A stretch of 64,000 nucleotides of DNA from an uncultured delta proteobacterium (GCA_900079685.1 LT599018.1:1696970-1760969); one strand, 5' to 3'. Counted from the first letter of the stretch, positions 1 to 9,762 are shown. Program-made: numbers and translations. Notes: a model not told the origin generated them from the sequence alone.

Positions 1-31
1 CGCCCTTTTTGGGGGCGGCCCGCGGAATCCC

Positions 32-1762
32 TTATTCCGCCTGATCTGCGGCGGACTCTTCCTCAAGCTTCTGCTTGATTAGGTCGCCGAGACTCTGGCC
101 GCCCGCCGAGTCGCCGCTAGTGCGGAACTCTTTAGGTTTCTTTTTCTCTTCGTCTTCTTTCAACTGACGGATGGAAAGGCCCAGCCGCCGCTCTTCCGCG
201 GAGACATGGATGACCTTGGCCTGGATGGTCACGCCTTCCTTGAACATTTCCGCCGGGGTCTTGATCTTTTTACTGCTGATTTCGGAGACGTGGATCAGGC
301 CTTCAATGCCCTCTTCCACTTCCACGAACAGGCCGAAATCGGTGATGTTGGTCACTAGGCCGTCGATGAGAGCGCCCACCGGGTATTTGGAGGGAACGTA
401 GGACCAGGGGTCTTCGGCCAGCTGCTTGACGCCCAGGGTGAACTTTTCGTTCTCCTGATCGACCACGAGCACTTTGGCCTGCACGATGTCGCCCACCTGA
501 TAGGCTTCGGACGGATGGCGGATTTTCTTGGTCCAGCTGATGTCGGACACGTGGATAAGGCCGTCGATGCCGTCTTCAATGCCGATGAACATGCCGAATT
601 CGGTGATGTTCTTGATGGCGCCTTCCAGGATGGTGCCTTCGGGGTAGCGCTCGGCCACGATCACCCAGGGATTGGGCTTGACCTGCTTCATGCCGAGGGA
701 AATGCGCTTTTTATCCTGATCGACGGCCAGCACGACCACGTCGACCTCGTCACCCACGTGCACCATCTGGGAGGGGTGGCGGAGTTTGCGGGTCCAGGAC
801 ATTTCGGAAATGTGCACAAGGCCTTCCACGCCGGACTTCAGTTCCACGAAGGCGCCGTAATCCACGAGGTTGGTGATCTTGCCGGAGAAACGGGCGCCCA
901 CCGGGAAGTTGTCCGTGATGTCCTGCCAGGGGTCGGAAACGAGCTGCTTGAGGCCGAGGGAAACTTTGTGGTTTTCGCGGTCAAAGGAAAGGACCTTGAG
1001 TTCCAGTTCCTGGCCCATGGAAACGAGTTCCTTGGGATGGCGGATGCGCTTCCAGGACATGTCCGTGATATGCAAAAGGCCGTCCAGCCCGCCGAGGTCC
1101 ACGAACACGCCGTATTCGGTGATGTTCTTGACGCGGCCGGTGACGACCTGTTCTTCGCCGAGGGTATCGAGGAGACCGGCGCGCTTGGAGTCGCGCTCTT
1201 CCTCGAGCAGAACGCGGCGGGAGACGATGACATTGCTCCGCCGGCGGTTGGTCTTGAGAACCCGGAATTCAAACTCCTGGTTCACCAGGGCGTCCATATC
1301 GGGCACGGGCCGCAGATCCACGTGGGAACCGGGCAAAAACGCCTCGACCCCGCCGAGATCAACCGTGTAGCCGCCCTTGATACGGCGCAAAATTCTGCCC
1401 TTGCAAGTGCTGTTTTTGTCCTGAATGTCTTCCAGTTGATCAAAAAGCTGCATGCGCTTGGCTTTTTCATAGGAAAGGACAATGGACCCTTCCATCTCGT
1501 TTTTGCTGACGACGAACACATCCACCTGGTCCCCTTCCTTGACCGCGATTTTCCCGGAGGGGTCGCGGAATTCGGCAGCGGGGATCTGCCCTTCGGACTT
1601 GAAGTTCACGTCAACCAGAATGTGGTCGTCGTCCACGCGGACGATTTCGCCCTTGACTATGGAGCCTTCTTCCAGATCGCCAAAATCCGAGCTCAGATAG
1701 TTTTCAAGCGCGCTTGCAAAGTTGAGGTCTCCCTCATGTTCCATACTTGTTGCCATACCCAT
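32..1762 (-). CDS. rpsA: 30S ribosomal protein S1
   Basis: 576 residues with six consecutive S1 (OB-fold) RNA-binding repeats starting near residues 31, 115, 201, 287, 374 and 461. The later repeats carry the typical core GLLHITDMSW / GLVHISEMSW. S1 binds mRNA leaders on the 30S subunit and helps initiation on structured messages. Length and six-repeat layout match proteobacterial RpsA. The start at 1762 is supported by GGAG five bases upstream on the minus strand; an in-frame ATG two codons in is a weaker alternative. The C-terminal tail is charged (Lys/Glu-rich). A short GC hairpin at the very left edge of the window may be part of its terminator. Confidence 0.97.
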   Translation of the reverse strand: MGMATSMEHEGDLNFASALENYLSSDFGDLEEGSIVKGEIVRVDDDHILVDVNFKSEGQIPAAEFRDPSGKIAVKEGDQVDVFVVSKNEMEGSIVLSYEKAKRMQLFDQLEDIQDKNSTCKGRILRRIKGGYTVDLGGVEAFLPGSHVDLRPVPDMDALVNQEFEFRVLKTNRRRSNVIVSRRVLLEEERDSKRAGLLDTLGEEQVVTGRVKNITEYGVFVDLGGLDGLLHITDMSWKRIRHPKELVSMGQELELKVLSFDRENHKVSLGLKQLVSDPWQDITDNFPVGARFSGKITNLVDYGAFVELKSGVEGLVHISEMSWTRKLRHPSQMVHVGDEVDVVVLAVDQDKKRISLGMKQVKPNPWVIVAERYPEGTILEGAIKNITEFGMFIGIEDGIDGLIHVSDISWTKKIRHPSEAYQVGDIVQAKVLVVDQENEKFTLGVKQLAEDPWSYVPSKYPVGALIDGLVTNITDFGLFVEVEEGIEGLIHVSEISSKKIKTPAEMFKEGVTIQAKVIHVSAEERRLGLSIRQLKEDEEKKKPKEFRTSGDSAGGQSLGDLIKQKLEEESAADQAE

Positions 1763-2048
1763 ATTTCTCCAACCGACAAAATTTCCTGTTATTTATAACA
1801 AGAGGGAGTTCTGTAGCAAAGAAACACCAGAAAAACAAGAAAAAAGACCAAAAAAAAACGATCATCTCTTTTACCCGGGGTGCGGTCCCGGCGCATTTTC
1901 TGTATACGGTTTACGCGATGTGTGGTATGACCGGTGAAGCCAAGGTTGCGGCCATTATCCCGCACCGCAGGCACTGCATTCCGCCGGCCGGAATTTGAAA
2001 ACGCCCGGCGGAAAATCCATACGGAATATCACGAACAGGACCCTCCCC
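1763..2048. other. Intergenic region between rpsA and the Hpt genes
   Basis: About 285 bases between divergent genes, so it must hold promoters for rpsA (leftward) and the Hpt pair (rightward). There is an A/C-rich run at 1825-1860. I see no convincing -35/-10 pair and no conserved short gene. Confidence 0.5.
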
Positions 2049-2651
2049 ATGAGCAGCACGCCGAACATTCCTGGATTCAACGTTCCCCTTGCCCTGCGCC
2101 AGCTCGGCAACAACATAAAATTGTACAATAAACTTCTGGACCAGTTCCAGAAGTCATACGCCTCGGCGGCGCAGGATATCGCCGAGAACGTCGCCGGAGG
2201 CGACTACGAAACCGCGGAGCGCAGCGCGCACACCATCAAGGGCCTTGCCGGAAGCCTCGGCGCATCCACCCTGCAGGAGGTTTCCGCGAAGCTGGAAAAA
2301 ACCTGCCGCGAGCAAGTCCAGGGCGCCGCGTTTGAGGAAGCCCTGTCCGCCTTTGCCAAGGAACTGGACGCGGCCATTGCCGCCATCCGTTCCTCCATGG
2401 CGGCGGCGGAGGCTCCGGCCGCCCCGGCCGCCCCGGCTGTCAGCGCGAACCTGCTGGCCTCCCAGCTCGCGACCCTGGCCGCCCATGTCGACGACAGCGA
2501 CGCAAAGGCGCTCATGCTGTTCGACGAGATAAAAACCCAGATCGCGGCCTATGACCAAAACGCGGCCGCCCGTCTTGCCTCCGCGTTTGAACTGTTTGAC
2601 TTTGTCACCGCCGCCGAAGTCATTGCCGCGCTCCGGTCAAGGCTTGGCTGA
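2049..2651 (+). CDS. Hpt (histidine phosphotransfer) domain protein
   Basis: 200 residues. The N-terminal half is an Hpt four-helix domain with the phospho-acceptor motif SAHTIKGLAGSLGA (His about residue 61). Hpt proteins relay phosphate between receiver domains in phosphorelays. An Ala/Pro-rich linker (about residues 118-132) leads to a C-terminal helical segment (about 135-200) that looks like a second, histidine-less four-helix unit. Start chosen at 2049 because the residues upstream of it in the longer frame are unconserved-looking. It overlaps the next gene by one base (TGATG), implying translational coupling. No kinase gene is adjacent, so its partners are elsewhere. Confidence 0.8.
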   Translation: MSSTPNIPGFNVPLALRQLGNNIKLYNKLLDQFQKSYASAAQDIAENVAGGDYETAERSAHTIKGLAGSLGASTLQEVSAKLEKTCREQVQGAAFEEALSAFAKELDAAIAAIRSSMAAAEAPAAPAAPAVSANLLASQLATLAAHVDDSDAKALMLFDEIKTQIAAYDQNAAARLASAFELFDFVTAAEVIAALRSRLG

Positions 2652-3016
2652 TGCACCGTGAACCCCCTTACCTGCCTTTGCCGATGACGCGGTTGCTCCA
2701 CGATATGGAAACCGCCCTTGACAGAATGGGCAGCTGGGACTTGTACGTTGACATCGCCCGCGCGTTCGCGGACTCGCTCCCCGAAACGGAAGCCGCCATT
2801 GCCGGGGCCATGGAACAATGCGCCTGGCCCGAGGCCCGGCGTCTCGTCCACTCCCTGAAAAGCAACTGCGCCGCCGTGGGAGCGGAAGAATTACGGAGCC
2901 GGGTGTATCTCCTGGAGAAGGCCTGCGCCGATGGCGACGCGGCAACGGCCACGCAGCTTTTCCCGGCCCTGTGCGAGGAGTTGCGCGACCTGCGGGCGGA
3001 ACTTTTGGCCCTGTGA
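2651..3016 (+). CDS. Second Hpt domain protein
   Basis: 121 residues, essentially one Hpt domain with phospho-acceptor motif LVHSLKSNCAAVGAEEL (His about residue 67), followed by the helix that usually closes the bundle. It starts on the stop codon of the previous Hpt gene, so the two are co-translated. Role: a free phosphotransfer intermediate for a hybrid kinase such as the one at 21496-23619 (inference; no direct linkage). A terminator follows at 3041. Confidence 0.78.
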   Translation: MHREPPYLPLPMTRLLHDMETALDRMGSWDLYVDIARAFADSLPETEAAIAGAMEQCAWPEARRLVHSLKSNCAAVGAEELRSRVYLLEKACADGDAATATQLFPALCEELRDLRAELLAL

Positions 3017-3040
3017 TATCACATCTTTTGTATGTACTAT

Positions 3041-3065
3041 AAAAAGGCCGCAGCGCGGCCTTTTT
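3041..3065 (+). terminator. Intrinsic terminator after the Hpt pair
   Basis: AAAAAGGCCGC followed by AGC and GCGGCCTTTTT: a short GC stem flanked by A and T runs, so it can act in both directions. Confidence 0.85.
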
Positions 3066-3159
3066 ACATTACCGCTCCCGAATGGACTTCTGGTGCGTTT
3101 CCGTGTAAAGCGTAACCGCGACCGTGCGTCGCCAATCTCAAGATAATTTCAGGATACCC

Positions 3160-4965
3160 ATGAGCCGTCAGGACCATATTCGTAATTTCAGCATCATTGC
3201 CCATATCGACCACGGCAAATCCACGCTTGCGGACCGCATTCTGGAAAAGACCGGGCTTGTGGGCGAACGGGACAAGCGCGACCAGTACCTTGACCGCATG
3301 GACCTCGAGCGCGAGCGGGGCATCACCATCAAGGCGCAGTCCGTGCGTATCCCTTATAAAGCTCTCGACGGCACCGGCTACATCCTGAACCTGATCGACA
3401 CCCCGGGCCACGTGGACTTCAACTATGAGGTCTCCCGCTCCCTGGCCGCCTGCGAGGGCGCCCTTCTCGTGGTTGACGCCACCCAGGGCGTGGAAGCCCA
3501 GACGCTGGCCAACGTGTACCTGGCCCTCGACAACAACCTGGAAATCATCCCGGTCCTGAACAAGGTGGATCTTGCTTCCGCCGACGTGCCGCGGGTCAAG
3601 CAGGAAATAGAGGAAGGCATCGGCCTGGACTGCGCGGAGGCTCTCGCGGTCAGCGCCAAAACCGGCCTTGGGGTGCCCGAGCTCTTGGAAGCCGTCATCA
3701 AACGCCTTCCCGCACCCAAGGGGGACCCCAACGCGCCCCTGAAAGCCCTGATCTTCGACTCCTGGTACGACTCCTACCAGGGCGTGGTGGTGCTGTTCCG
3801 CATCATGGAGGGCAGCATCAAGACGCACGACAAGATCCGCCTGTTCTCTACGGACGCGGAATATGAAGTGCTGCGTCTCGGCGTGTTTTCCCCGGACGCC
3901 ATGGACATCGACCAGCTGGAAGCCGGCGAGGTGGGCTTTTTGTGCGCGGCCATCAAAAGCCTGGGCGACGCCAAGGTGGGCGACACCATTACGCTCGCGG
4001 CGAGCCCTGCCAAGGAGCCTGTCGCCGGGTTCAAGGAAGTCAAGCCCATGGTGTTCTGCGGGCTGTATCCCACGGATTCCGCGGACTACGAGCCGTTGAA
4101 AACCGCACTGGAAAAACTCCAGCTCAACGACGCGGCCTTCTCCTACGAGGCGGAAACGTCCCAGGCTCTCGGCTTCGGGTACCGGTGCGGCTTCCTGGGG
4201 CTTCTGCACATGGAAATCATCCAGGAGCGCCTGGAGCGCGAGTTCCAGGTGGAACTGATCGCCACCGCGCCCTCCGTGGTATATCGCGTGGACACCACCG
4301 ACGGCAAAACCCTGTGGATCGACAACCCGGCCAAGCTCCCGGACCCGGGCCGCGTCGCCGCCTTTGCCGAACCCTACGTGCGCATGGAGATCCACACCCC
4401 CAACGAATATGTGGGGAACGTGTTCAAACTGTGCGAGGAAAAACGCGGCCACCAGAAAGACCTGCGCTATCTCGCGGCCAACCGCGTTATAATTACCTAT
4501 GAACTGCCTTTTGCCGAAATCGTGTATGATTTCTTCGACCGGCTGAAATCCACCACGCGCGGCTACGCTTCCATGGATTACGAATTTATCGACTACCGCG
4601 AATCCGACCTGGTCAAGCTGGACATGATGATAAACGGCGAGCCCGTGGACGCGCTGGCCATCATCGTGCACCGCGAAAAGGCCTACCAGCGGGGCCGGGC
4701 CGTTGCGCTCAAGCTCAAGCGCACCATCCCGCGCCAGCTGTTCGAGGTCATCATCCAGGCGGCCATCGGCAACAAGGTTATCGCCCGCGAACGCAACGCG
4801 CCCATGGGCAAGAACGTTACGGCCAAGTGCTACGGCGGTGACATCACCCGTAAACGCAAGCTGCTGGAAAAACAGAAAGAAGGCAAAAAGCGCATGAAAC
4901 GCATGGGCAACGTGGAACTGCCCCAGGAGGCGTTTCTCGCGGCCCTGCAGGTTGACGACGAATAA
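3160..4965 (+). CDS. lepA: Elongation factor 4 (LepA) GTPase
   Basis: 601 residues, the usual LepA length. The GTPase domain shows G1 [10 protein letters not shown]3 DTPGH and G4 NKVD, followed by EF-G-like domains II, III and V and the LepA-specific C-terminal domain ([17 protein letters not shown] near the end). LepA is a ribosome-associated translational GTPase that acts on stalled or initiating ribosomes. Start at 3160 is preceded by AGGA about six bases upstream; a 12-codon upstream extension is unlikely. It is followed by a long hairpin and then lepB, the common lepA-lepB order. Confidence 0.97.
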   Translation: MSRQDHIRNFSIIAHIDHGKSTLADRILEKTGLVGERDKRDQYLDRMDLERERGITIKAQSVRIPYKALDGTGYILNLIDTPGHVDFNYEVSRSLAACEGALLVVDATQGVEAQTLANVYLALDNNLEIIPVLNKVDLASADVPRVKQEIEEGIGLDCAEALAVSAKTGLGVPELLEAVIKRLPAPKGDPNAPLKALIFDSWYDSYQGVVVLFRIMEGSIKTHDKIRLFSTDAEYEVLRLGVFSPDAMDIDQLEAGEVGFLCAAIKSLGDAKVGDTITLAASPAKEPVAGFKEVKPMVFCGLYPTDSADYEPLKTALEKLQLNDAAFSYEAETSQALGFGYRCGFLGLLHMEIIQERLEREFQVELIATAPSVVYRVDTTDGKTLWIDNPAKLPDPGRVAAFAEPYVRMEIHTPNEYVGNVFKLCEEKRGHQKDLRYLAANRVIITYELPFAEIVYDFFDRLKSTTRGYASMDYEFIDYRESDLVKLDMMINGEPVDALAIIVHREKAYQRGRAVALKLKRTIPRQLFEVIIQAAIGNKVIARERNAPMGKNVTAKCYGGDITRKRKLLEKQKEGKKRMKRMGNVELPQEAFLAALQVDDE

Positions 4966-4973
4966 GAGAATGC

Positions 4974-5020
4974 GGGGGAGAGGGAAAAACCTTTTGAGGA
5001 AAGGTTTTTCCCTCTCCCCC
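4974..5020. repeat. Long inverted repeat, member 1 of a hairpin family
   Basis: A perfect 21-bp stem (left arm 4974-4994, right arm 5000-5020) with a five-base loop, rich in G/A on the left arm and C/T on the right. There is no T-run after it. A C-rich tail ending CCCTTTTC follows. The second member at 11607-11658 has a similar stem and the same kind of tail. It probably stabilises or terminates the lepA message. Confidence 0.85.
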
Positions 5021-5143
5021 GCCCCCCTCTCCCTTTTCCAAACCTTATTGGCGGGCAGTTTGGAGGGGGTGATGTAAAAAGTACTTTATGCGGTTCCGGT
5101 GTTGGGGTATATAGCGCCCGACATTGCGATCGCGGAGAATATG

Positions 5144-5764
5144 ATGAAACAGAAAAACGTCATCTGGGAATATACCGAAATATTGATTGTGGCCCTTATT
5201 CTGGCCATGATTATCCGCGCCTTTTTCGTCCAGGCGTTTAAAATCCCTTCCGGGTCCATGATGGAGACCCTCCAGGAAGGCGATTACCTCCTGGTCACCC
5301 GCTTCAACTACGACATCAAGGTCCCGTTCACCGACATCTCCATTTTCGGCACCGGGGACCCGCAGCACGGCGACATTATCGTCTTCCGCTACCCCAAGGA
5401 CCCGTCCGTCAACTACATCAAGCGGGTCATCGGCCTGCCCGGCGACACCATTGAAATCAAAAACAAGCAGGTGTTCCGCAACGGCAAGCCCATCAAAGAG
5501 CCCTACACCCGGTTTTCCAAACCCTGGTCGAACATTCCGGGGGCAGATACCATGGGCCGCGTGACCGTGCCGCCGGATCATCTCTTCTGCATGGGCGACA
5601 ACCGCGACGACTCCGCGGACTCGCGCGAATGGGGCTTCGTGCCGCGCGAGAACATCCAGGGCAAGGCCTGGGTCATCTACTGGTCGTGGCAAAGCCTGAC
5701 CGACATCCGCTGGGGCCGGATCGGGACCTTCCTGTACCCGGACGAATCCATCACCAGCCAGTAA
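5144..5764 (+). CDS. lepB: Signal peptidase I
   Basis: 206 residues. One N-terminal membrane segment (about residues 9-28) is followed by the catalytic serine motif IPSGSMMETL, the lysine motif NYIKRVIGLPGD and the C-terminal box GDNRDDSADSREWGF. It cleaves signal peptides of Sec- and Tat-exported proteins on the periplasmic face of the inner membrane. Two adjacent ATG codons (5141, 5144) follow GGAG at 5134; 5144 gives the better spacing. It is short compared with E. coli LepB (one membrane segment), as in many deltaproteobacteria. A strong terminator follows. Confidence 0.95.
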   Translation: MKQKNVIWEYTEILIVALILAMIIRAFFVQAFKIPSGSMMETLQEGDYLLVTRFNYDIKVPFTDISIFGTGDPQHGDIIVFRYPKDPSVNYIKRVIGLPGDTIEIKNKQVFRNGKPIKEPYTRFSKPWSNIPGADTMGRVTVPPDHLFCMGDNRDDSADSREWGFVPRENIQGKAWVIYWSWQSLTDIRWGRIGTFLYPDESITSQ

Positions 5765-5806
5765 CGCGCCATCCTCCCGCTTGAAAACCCGGCGGGCCTG
5801 AAATAA

Positions 5807-5853
5807 CCGGCCGGCGTTCCCGATACTGCATCGGGAACGCCGGCCGGTCTTTT
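5807..5853 (+). terminator. Intrinsic terminator after lepB
   Basis: A perfect 18-bp stem (5807-5824 with 5830-5847) and five-base loop, followed by TCTTTT. Confidence 0.9.
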
Positions 5854-6115
5854 CCGGTAACCGTTCCGGGCCGCCTCCGGAGCTCACTCCACATTCTCGG
5901 CATGCCGCCGCAACGCCTCTCCGGCTCCCCCCGGGCCGTCTTATTTTTTTCCCGCAGCCCGGAATATCCGCATCCGCGCAATGTTCTCCGATGAACAGCC
6001 GGTTTTTACCGACTTAGAATAATATATAATTACAATAATATATCATTAAAAAATAAATACGGTCCCAGCGCAGCAACCGCAGAGCGGCACTATAATTCGG
6101 GATTCGGAGAATGCC
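5854..6115 (+). promoter_or_regulatory. AT-rich upstream region of the autotransporter gene
   Basis: After a GC-rich stretch the sequence switches at about 6015-6060 to almost pure A/T, including AATATATAATTACAATAATA. It is strikingly unlike its surroundings. It probably contains the promoter or an UP/nucleoid-protein-binding region for the gene at 6116. No precise -35/-10 is claimed. Confidence 0.45.
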
Positions 6116-8545
6116 ATGAACACGCATGCTTTTTCCATTTGCCGGGGAGTTCTTCTCATACTCCTCATCCTTGCCATGGCAACGGCCGCGCAGGCGGCCG
6201 ACATCGTGTACCCCGGCGCCCCGCTCGGGACGGACGTGTCCGGCGTGCCGAATTCTCTTTTTCCCGGCAACGGCACCAACCTCACCAACAACACGGTCAC
6301 GGTGACCGGGGGCTCAATCTCCGGCAACGTATACGGCGGCATGGCAAACGCGGGGCAAAACGTCTCCGGCAACCAGGTGCTGCTCGAAAACGGCACCATC
6401 GGCGGGAGCGTGCGCGGCGGGTATTCCAACGGAGGATCCGTGTCCGGCAACACGGTGACCGTTTCCGGCGGGACCGTCAGCGGGGATATATACGGCGGCA
6501 TGGCCACCATCAGCGGCAACGCCTCGGGCAACAGCGTCCTGGTAACCGGGGGGCGCGCGCACTCCCTTTACGGCGGGTATGCCCCTTCCGGCGACGCAGT
6601 GAACAACGAGGTCCGCGTTTCCGGCCTGACCGACCCCGACGCCCTCTCTTCCTCCCTGATTTTCGGCGGCCGCGCGGACGGCGGCTTGGCCGGGGGAAAC
6701 AGTGTCGCCATCACGGATTCTCCCGGCCTGAGAATCGCCAGCGTGTTCGGCGGATTCACGCAGAGCGACGCCGCCCGGAACAACAGCATCACGATCAGCG
6801 GCTCTCCCGGCCTGGTTGCCGGAACCGTGACCGGCGGCCTCGGGGCAGACGGCGCTTTCGGAAACCGCGTGACCGTCACCGATTCGGCCGCGAACATAAA
6901 CAGCATAGCCGGCGGCAATTCCTCGAACGGCGACGCCGTGGGCAACAGCGTGCTCATCTTAGGTTCGGCTCTCAGCGCCGGCAACATATTCGGCGGTTTC
7001 ACCGGGGGAGGCGGCAACGCCACGGGCAACACCGTCGGCATTACGGACTCGCCCGGCTTCACCGCAGTAGAAATCTACGGCGCCCGCGCGGCATCGGGAG
7101 AGGCCGGCGGCAACAGCGTGACGATCGCGGATTCGGCGAATTTCAAAGCCCAGGGCATCATCGGCGGGATGACGTTTTTCGGGGCCACTGCCGGCAACAA
7201 TACGGTAACCATCGCCGGTTCCCCCAACTTTACCGTCTCGGGCCCCATTTACGGCGGCTTTGCCAACTTCAGCCCTTACGCGGCGGGCAACACGCTGCAC
7301 CTTGTCAGCTCGAGCGGCGCGGCCGTGGAGGTCAACGGGTTCCAGACCTACAACTTCCACCTGCCCAACACACTGGGCAACGGGCAGACCCTTGTAGCCA
7401 TCACCGGCGCGACGCCCACGGACCTCTCCGCCGCCGCCGTGAACCTGAACGGCATTGACGGCGGCGGGAAAATTCTCGATCCGGGCGACAGCGTGGCGCT
7501 CATCGGCAACGCCGCCGGGCTGGCCCCGTTCCAGGCTTACAACGTCCCCAAGGGCATCGCCCGGCTGTACGATTTCGACGTGTCCACGGCGGACGGTTCC
7601 TTGCGGGCCACCGTGATCGGCGAGCAAAGGAACCCCGCCACCGACATCCTCCCCAGCGGATGGGCGGCCGGGCGCGCGCTGCTGACCCACTATGCGGAAC
7701 TCCTTGACGGGCTGGCCGCGACCAGAATTCTGGAGCCGGAAGAGAGGCGCAAAGGCCCGTCCGTGTATATCCGGTCCACCGGCGGCACATACCAATATAG
7801 CGACGGCTCCGACGTCACCGTCAAAGGGGCCTCGGTCCTGGCCGGGGCGGACTGGCGCGCGGGCAGCCTGACCCTGGGGGCGTTTTTTGAAGCCGGGTTC
7901 GGCAAGTACGATTCCAGACATCATTTCAGCCGCCTGCCCACAGTGAAGGGGGACGGCGATATCGCGTACTACGGCGGCGGCCTGCTGGGTTTTTTGAGCC
8001 TGCCCGCCGGGTTCTACCTGGAAGGTTCGGCGCGCGGCGGCCTGGTTAAAACCGATTTTTCCAGCGGCAGCATGCACTTTATCGGCCGGGACATCAGCTA
8101 TGACCTGTCAAACGCCTACTACGGCGCGCACGCCGGCGCGGGCTGGTTGAAGGCGCTGGGCGGCGCAGCCACGCTGGACCTGTCCACAAAGTATCTATGG
8201 GTCCATCAGACCGGGGATGATACGAAAATCCTCGGAGACAAGGTCACCTTCAGCGCCAGCGACTCCCACCGCTGGCGCACCGGCGCGCGGCTTTCCTGCG
8301 CGGTATCCGAGCGCCTGACGCCGTATGTCGGCGCGGCCTTTGACTATGAATTCGACAGCAAGGCCGAGGCCACGGCCGGGGGGCTGCATGTGCCCGCCCA
8401 TTCCCTCAGGGGCGGGACCGGCATGGGGGAGGCGGGCCTGACATACCAGGGGGAAAACGGCTTTTACCTGGACCTGGGAGTCAAAGGGCTGGTGGGCAAA
8501 CGCGAGGGCGTGCTCGGCACTTTTATGCTCGGCTGTAATTTTTGA
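6116..8545 (+). CDS. Autotransporter-like outer-membrane protein
   Basis: 809 residues. There is a signal peptide (about residues 1-27, ending AQAAD). A passenger of about 400 residues is built of loose 20-25-residue repeats of the type GNSVTITDSPG...IYGGF, rich in Gly, Asn, Ser and Thr, as in beta-helix adhesins. The C-terminal part (about residues 540-809) has alternating beta-strand sequence and ends in Phe (GVLGTFMLGCNF), like an autotransporter beta-barrel. It is expected to be exported by Sec and displayed on the cell surface. No protease motif is seen, so adhesion or self-association is the likelier role. A terminator follows at 8590. Confidence 0.8.
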   Translation: MNTHAFSICRGVLLILLILAMATAAQAADIVYPGAPLGTDVSGVPNSLFPGNGTNLTNNTVTVTGGSISGNVYGGMANAGQNVSGNQVLLENGTIGGSVRGGYSNGGSVSGNTVTVSGGTVSGDIYGGMATISGNASGNSVLVTGGRAHSLYGGYAPSGDAVNNEVRVSGLTDPDALSSSLIFGGRADGGLAGGNSVAITDSPGLRIASVFGGFTQSDAARNNSITISGSPGLVAGTVTGGLGADGAFGNRVTVTDSAANINSIAGGNSSNGDAVGNSVLILGSALSAGNIFGGFTGGGGNATGNTVGITDSPGFTAVEIYGARAASGEAGGNSVTIADSANFKAQGIIGGMTFFGATAGNNTVTIAGSPNFTVSGPIYGGFANFSPYAAGNTLHLVSSSGAAVEVNGFQTYNFHLPNTLGNGQTLVAITGATPTDLSAAAVNLNGIDGGGKILDPGDSVALIGNAAGLAPFQAYNVPKGIARLYDFDVSTADGSLRATVIGEQRNPATDILPSGWAAGRALLTHYAELLDGLAATRILEPEERRKGPSVYIRSTGGTYQYSDGSDVTVKGASVLAGADWRAGSLTLGAFFEAGFGKYDSRHHFSRLPTVKGDGDIAYYGGGLLGFLSLPAGFYLEGSARGGLVKTDFSSGSMHFIGRDISYDLSNAYYGAHAGAGWLKALGGAATLDLSTKYLWVHQTGDDTKILGDKVTFSASDSHRWRTGARLSCAVSERLTPYVGAAFDYEFDSKAEATAGGLHVPAHSLRGGTGMGEAGLTYQGENGFYLDLGVKGLVGKREGVLGTFMLGCNF

Positions 8546-8589
8546 CGGATCCATCACCAGCTGATGATTGCAACCGCAGCAACACGCCA

Positions 8590-8613
8590 AGCCCCGGCCT
8601 GCCGGGGCTTTTT
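8590..8613 (+). terminator. Terminator after the autotransporter gene
   Basis: AGCCCCGG / CCGGGGCT stem with a four-base loop and TTTT. A second hairpin at 8622-8644 (GTCCCCCAT / ATGGGGGAC) lies between it and the convergent asparaginase gene and may serve the other strand. Confidence 0.85.
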
Positions 8614-8679
8614 GCATGAGAGTCCCCCATCCGGGATGGGGGACTCGTCAGTTAGCAGCCGTTTACAACGAGAAGGGAG

Positions 8680-9762
8680 CTAGTACTTCCAGAAAATCTT
8701 CTGCAGTTCCTTGGTGTCGGCGGTCTTCGTCAGAGCCAGGGACAGCAGTATGCGGGCCTTGGCCGCGTTCTGGTCGTCGGTCACGACGTAATCCAGTTCG
8801 TCATCCTTGGCCTCGCCGTTGCGGACCACGATGCCGCTGCCGGTTCTGCTGGCGCGGACCACGATGATGCCCTTGGAACGGATTTCCTTCAGCACCGGGG
8901 CCATGTAGTCGGCGATGCTGCCGCTGCCGGTTCCCATATGGATGATGGCCTTGACGCCGGAAGCCACAAACGCGTCATAGGGCACGCGGCTCATGTTGCC
9001 GTGCGCGTAGACGACGCCGATCTCGGGCAGCGTGCCGATTTTGTCGATGTCCCATTCGGTCTGCGTGGTATGGGGGCGGGCCGGGAGCCGGTAATACCGG
9101 GGCAGCCCTTCAATCACGGTACCGAGCGGGCCGTACAGGGAGCGGAAGGTTTCCACCTTGACGGTGTTCGTTTTGGTCACGTCGCGGGCGGAATGGATTT
9201 CATCGTTCATGACGACGAGCGTGCCTTTTCCGGCGGAATTCTTGTCCGCCGCGACGATGACGGCGTTGTAGATGTTCAGCGGTCCGTCGGCGCTCATGGC
9301 GGAACCGGGCCGCATGGACCCCACGATGACGACCGGCTTTTCGCTTTTCAGCGTCAGGTTGAGGAAATAGCCTGTTTCCTCAATGGTGTCGGTGCCGTGG
9401 GTGATGACGACGCCGTCAACGTCGTTCGAGCGCAACAGTTCGGCGACGCGCTTGCCCAGTTTGAGCCAGCGCTCGTTATTGTAGCTTTCCGAACCGATCT
9501 GGAAAATCTGCTCGCCCGTGACGTTGGCGACGTTCTGTAATTCGGGAACAGCGGCGATCAGTTTGTCCACGGCCACCACGGCCGACTGGTACGCGCTCAC
9601 GTTGGCGCTGCTGCTGCCGAGTCCGGCAATGGTTCCGCCGGTGCCGATAATGCGGATGTTCGCTTTTTTGCCGTCCGCGGCCCAGGCGGAGACGCAGAGG
9701 AAAGAAATTACCAGAAGACCGAGCATGAGGCGTTTAACAATCAGGGAAGAAATGCGCAGCAT
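8680..9762 (-). CDS. ansB: Periplasmic L-asparaginase (type II)
   Basis: 360 residues. There is an N-terminal signal peptide (about residues 1-28, ...CVSAWAAD). The first catalytic threonine motif is GTGGTIAG and the second is VITHGTDTIEETGYFL, which carries the Thr-Asp pair. It hydrolyses asparagine (and some glutamine) to aspartate and ammonia in the periplasm. Start chosen at 9762, where GAGGAG lies seven bases upstream on the minus strand; the longer frame has no signal-peptide character in front. It stands alone and faces the autotransporter gene. Confidence 0.94.
   Translation of the reverse strand: MLRISSLIVKRLMLGLLVISFLCVSAWAADGKKANIRIIGTGGTIAGLGSSSANVSAYQSAVVAVDKLIAAVPELQNVANVTGEQIFQIGSESYNNERWLKLGKRVAELLRSNDVDGVVITHGTDTIEETGYFLNLTLKSEKPVVIVGSMRPGSAMSADGPLNIYNAVIVAADKNSAGKGTLVVMNDEIHSARDVTKTNTVKVETFRSLYGPLGTVIEGLPRYYRLPARPHTTQTEWDIDKIGTLPEIGVVYAHGNMSRVPYDAFVASGVKAIIHMGTGSGSIADYMAPVLKEIRSKGIIVVRASRTGSGIVVRNGEAKDDELDYVVTDDQNAAKARILLSLALTKTADTKELQKIFWKY

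Noticed and set aside
515-1798. Long open frames antisense to real genes (for example 515-1798 +, 3064-4671 -, 17392-18822 -, 25451-27418 -, 34485-36371 -, 36375-38045 -, 44838-46418 -, 60860-62740 +)
   Set aside because: They run opposite well-identified genes and have compositions (His, Gly, Arg, Asp repeats) typical of mirror frames in GC-rich DNA.
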